From Patescibacteria group bacterium (lineage in GTDB: Bacteria; Patescibacteriota; Minisyncoccia; Phycocordibacterales; PALSA-1337), in the NCBI GenBank assembly GCA_023487965.1, contig JAMDBV010000011.1, positions 1 through 6,266 of the forward strand: DNA of 6,266 nt, given 5' to 3'. Positions 5,255-6,266 of this stretch are shown piece after piece (the stretch's first letter is position 1; each line of letters opens with the position of its first letter). A model generated the notes under the pieces. It saw nothing but the letters and a program-made list of their open reading frames with translations, had not been told where the DNA came from and did not search any database. The position numbers and the translations under genes are program-made.

Positions 5255-6019
5255 TTATTTTTTCTCGGCGACAAGTGCCATAAACAATGGGAATTCTTTG
5301 CGAGCTTCATCTTCGACTTTGGCGCGCGGACCATTTTGGCTTTTCTTGTGAGAAATCCATTCTTCGAGAGCGGTTACGACGAAACCTGATCGGCGCAATG
5401 ATTTGAAATACACCTGCAATGGCCTGTGAAATGTAATCGTCTCCTCACTATTCTTGTCACCCGGATTCATCTTTATCGGTACGGAAATATCGGACATGTA
5501 TCTGTCTTCGCGACGGTATTGCGTTTTCTTCTCTTCGTCATAACCCCAGTCGGAATGTTTTGGCACGCGAAAGGTCGGATGATTTATGACCAGGAATAAT
5601 TTGCCGGCGCCGGTAAGCAGTCGCGAACATTCGGCTATGACAGTATTGATATCTGACATATTCTGCAAAGCGAGGATTATAAATGCTTTGTCGAAACTGT
5701 CGCCGGATAGTTCATTCATATCGTCGGCTTTGGCGACCTTGAAGCTTACATTGTCCATACCGGCAGATTTCTTGCTCGCGATCGATACGAGTTCCGGCGA
5801 AATGTCGGTACCAATAACCGACGCGCCAAGCTTGGCAAATGCTCGGCTGAACATTCCTTGGCCACATGCGATATCGATCACTCTTTCACCGGCCTTGATA
5901 TCCGCCAAACGCAAAATATTCGGCATTATGACTTTGTTCTGATAACTGTCCGTATCGCCTTCCGCGACATTATCGTACCAATCCGCGACCGCTCCCCATG
6001 ATGTATTTTTGTTTTTCAT
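5255..6019 (-). CDS. Class I SAM-dependent methyltransferase
   Basis: This soluble 254-residue protein has a Rossmann-type methyltransferase core of the Methyltransf_11/UbiE-like kind. Motif I is VIDIACGQG (47-55), the SAM-binding glycine loop. VIGTDIS (68-74) carries the acidic residue D72 expected to hold the ribose. KADDM (97-101) sits at the adenine-contact position, FDKAFIILALQNMSD (109-123) is motif IV-like, and LLTGAGKLFLVINHPTFRVP (134-153) the later strand. The substrate cannot be deduced. The 155-200 region, rich in charged and aromatic residues with a YRREDRY stretch, is an insertion before the last strands and may shape substrate choice. The ubiE/menG quinone role is unsupported because no quinone genes are near. 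It ends 31 bases before prfB, so co-transcription is possible, and starts 40 bases after tRNA-Thr. There is no Shine-Dalgarno sequence or clear -10 before the ATG at 6019. Confidence 0.9.
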   Translation of the reverse strand: MKNKNTSWGAVADWYDNVAEGDTDSYQNKVIMPNILRLADIKAGERVIDIACGQGMFSRAFAKLGASVIGTDISPELVSIASKKSAGMDNVSFKVAKADDMNELSGDSFDKAFIILALQNMSDINTVIAECSRLLTGAGKLFLVINHPTFRVPKHSDWGYDEEKKTQYRREDRYMSDISVPIKMNPGDKNSEETITFHRPLQVYFKSLRRSGFVVTALEEWISHKKSQNGPRAKVEDEARKEFPLFMALVAEKK

Positions 6020-6059
6020 TTGTATTGCTTTACTTGTCTTTAGTCCATCATCATTCCGG

Positions 6060-6132
6060 AGCCACCTCCCGGGCTTGAACCGGGGACCCTCGCTTTACGA
6101 AAGCGATGCTCTACCAACTGAGCTAAGGTGGC
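6060..6132 (-). tRNA. tRNA-Thr (anticodon CGU)
   Basis: A full 73-nt cloverleaf can be drawn: acceptor GCCACCT/AGGTGGC, D-arm GCTC-AGTTGGTA-GAGC, anticodon stem TCGCT/AGCGA with loop TTCGTAA, variable AGCGA-GGGTC, and T-arm CCCGG-TTCAAGC-CCGGG. The anticodon CGT at 6099-6097 reads ACG (Thr). The discriminator is U (position 6060), where E. coli tRNA-Thr has A. CCA is not encoded (TCC follows the acceptor stem), so the ends must be added by CCA-adding enzyme. Confidence 0.97.
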
Positions 6133-6135
6133 ATT

Positions 6136-6229
6136 CTAGTAACTGGTTATTGGTTACTAGTTACTAGTCAATCGCAACAAACCATCGCGTGAATGACCAG
6201 TTACTAGTTCCCAGTTCACTAGTAACTAG
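6136..6229. repeat. Inverted and direct repeats of a TAGTTACTAG-type unit between two tRNAs
   Basis: The 101-base spacer between the tRNAs is dominated by short repeats. CTAGTAACTGGT (6136-6147) is the exact reverse complement of 6196-6207, and CTAGTTACTAGT (6157-6168) of 6218-6229. The two pairs interleave, so both cannot form as simple nested stems, but each arm can also pair with others. Related copies lie at 6151-6160 and 6211-6220. Function is unknown; the unit differs from the 29-bp repeat and the heptad repeat. Confidence 0.8.
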
Positions 6230-6233
6230 CTTG

Positions 6234-6266
6234 AGCCAATGATCGGGATTGAACCGATGACCTTCC
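6234..6266 (-). tRNA. tRNA 3' part, isoacceptor unknown (truncated by window edge)
   Basis: The visible part has the T-arm ATCGG-TTCAATC-CCGAT (6258-6242), the acceptor 3' strand CATTGGC (6241-6235) and a U discriminator (6234), preceded by variable-loop sequence AGGTC. CCA is not encoded (TCA follows). The 5' half with the anticodon lies outside. The implied 5' end GCCAATG and the U discriminator resemble the neighbouring tRNA-Thr, so a second Thr tRNA is possible but not shown. Confidence 0.88.

Noticed and set aside
5224..5260. Programmed +1 frameshift site in prfB
   Set aside because: No CTT-TGA slippery site, no upstream coding fragment, and the frame is open from the first ATG.
6136..6229. 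CRISPR array
   Set aside because: The units are about 10-12 bp, in both orientations, with no regular spacers and no cas genes.

Overview
The window is a compact block of bacterial housekeeping genes. All seven protein genes and both tRNAs read on the minus strand. In transcription order (right to left) they are: a tRNA cut by the window edge, tRNA-Thr(CGU), a class I SAM-dependent methyltransferase, prfB (release factor 2), ftsE, a small four-helix-bundle (S23/IVP-type) protein, ftsX, pyrG (CTP synthase) and the 5' part of a nucleoside diphosphate kinase gene (ndk) that runs off the left edge. The most likely source is an uncultivated small-genome bacterium of the Candidatus Patescibacteria/CPR type. 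This is inferred from an RF2 with a much shortened N-terminal domain, a four-helix-bundle gene placed among core genes, AT-rich short-unit repeats in the gaps, and no Shine-Dalgarno sequence at any of the seven starts. prfB and ftsE both end in TGA and RF2 keeps its SPF motif, so UGA is a stop codon here (not genetic code 25).

Layout: 1-299 ndk (partial); 300-351 short gap with a good promoter candidate; 352-2019 pyrG; 2020-2115 gap with a promoter candidate and a 7-bp-period repeat; 2116-3069 ftsX; 3070-3143 gap with a repeat; 3144-3515 four-helix-bundle gene; 3516-3560 repeat; 3561-4241 ftsE; 4242-4329 gap with the ftsE promoter candidate and a third repeat copy; 4330-5223 prfB; 5255-6019 methyltransferase; 6060-6132 tRNA-Thr; 6133-6233 inverted-repeat-rich spacer; 6234-6266 tRNA 3' part. 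No gap exceeds 300 bases.

Functionally, prfB ends translation at UGA/UAA. FtsE and FtsX form the ABC-type complex that couples the division site to cell-wall hydrolysis. PyrG makes CTP and Ndk interconverts nucleoside di- and triphosphates, so those two form a nucleotide-supply pair.

The most unusual part is the interruption of the normally adjacent ftsE-ftsX pair. A 484-bp segment (3078-3561) carries the four-helix-bundle gene and is bounded by 29-bp inverted repeats that differ at one position. A third, perfect copy of the same 29-mer lies at the end of prfB and supplies its last sense codon and stop codon. A second pattern is a -10-like hexamer exactly six bases before the ATG of pyrG, ftsE, ndk and possibly prfB, with no Shine-Dalgarno sequence, which suggests leaderless mRNAs.
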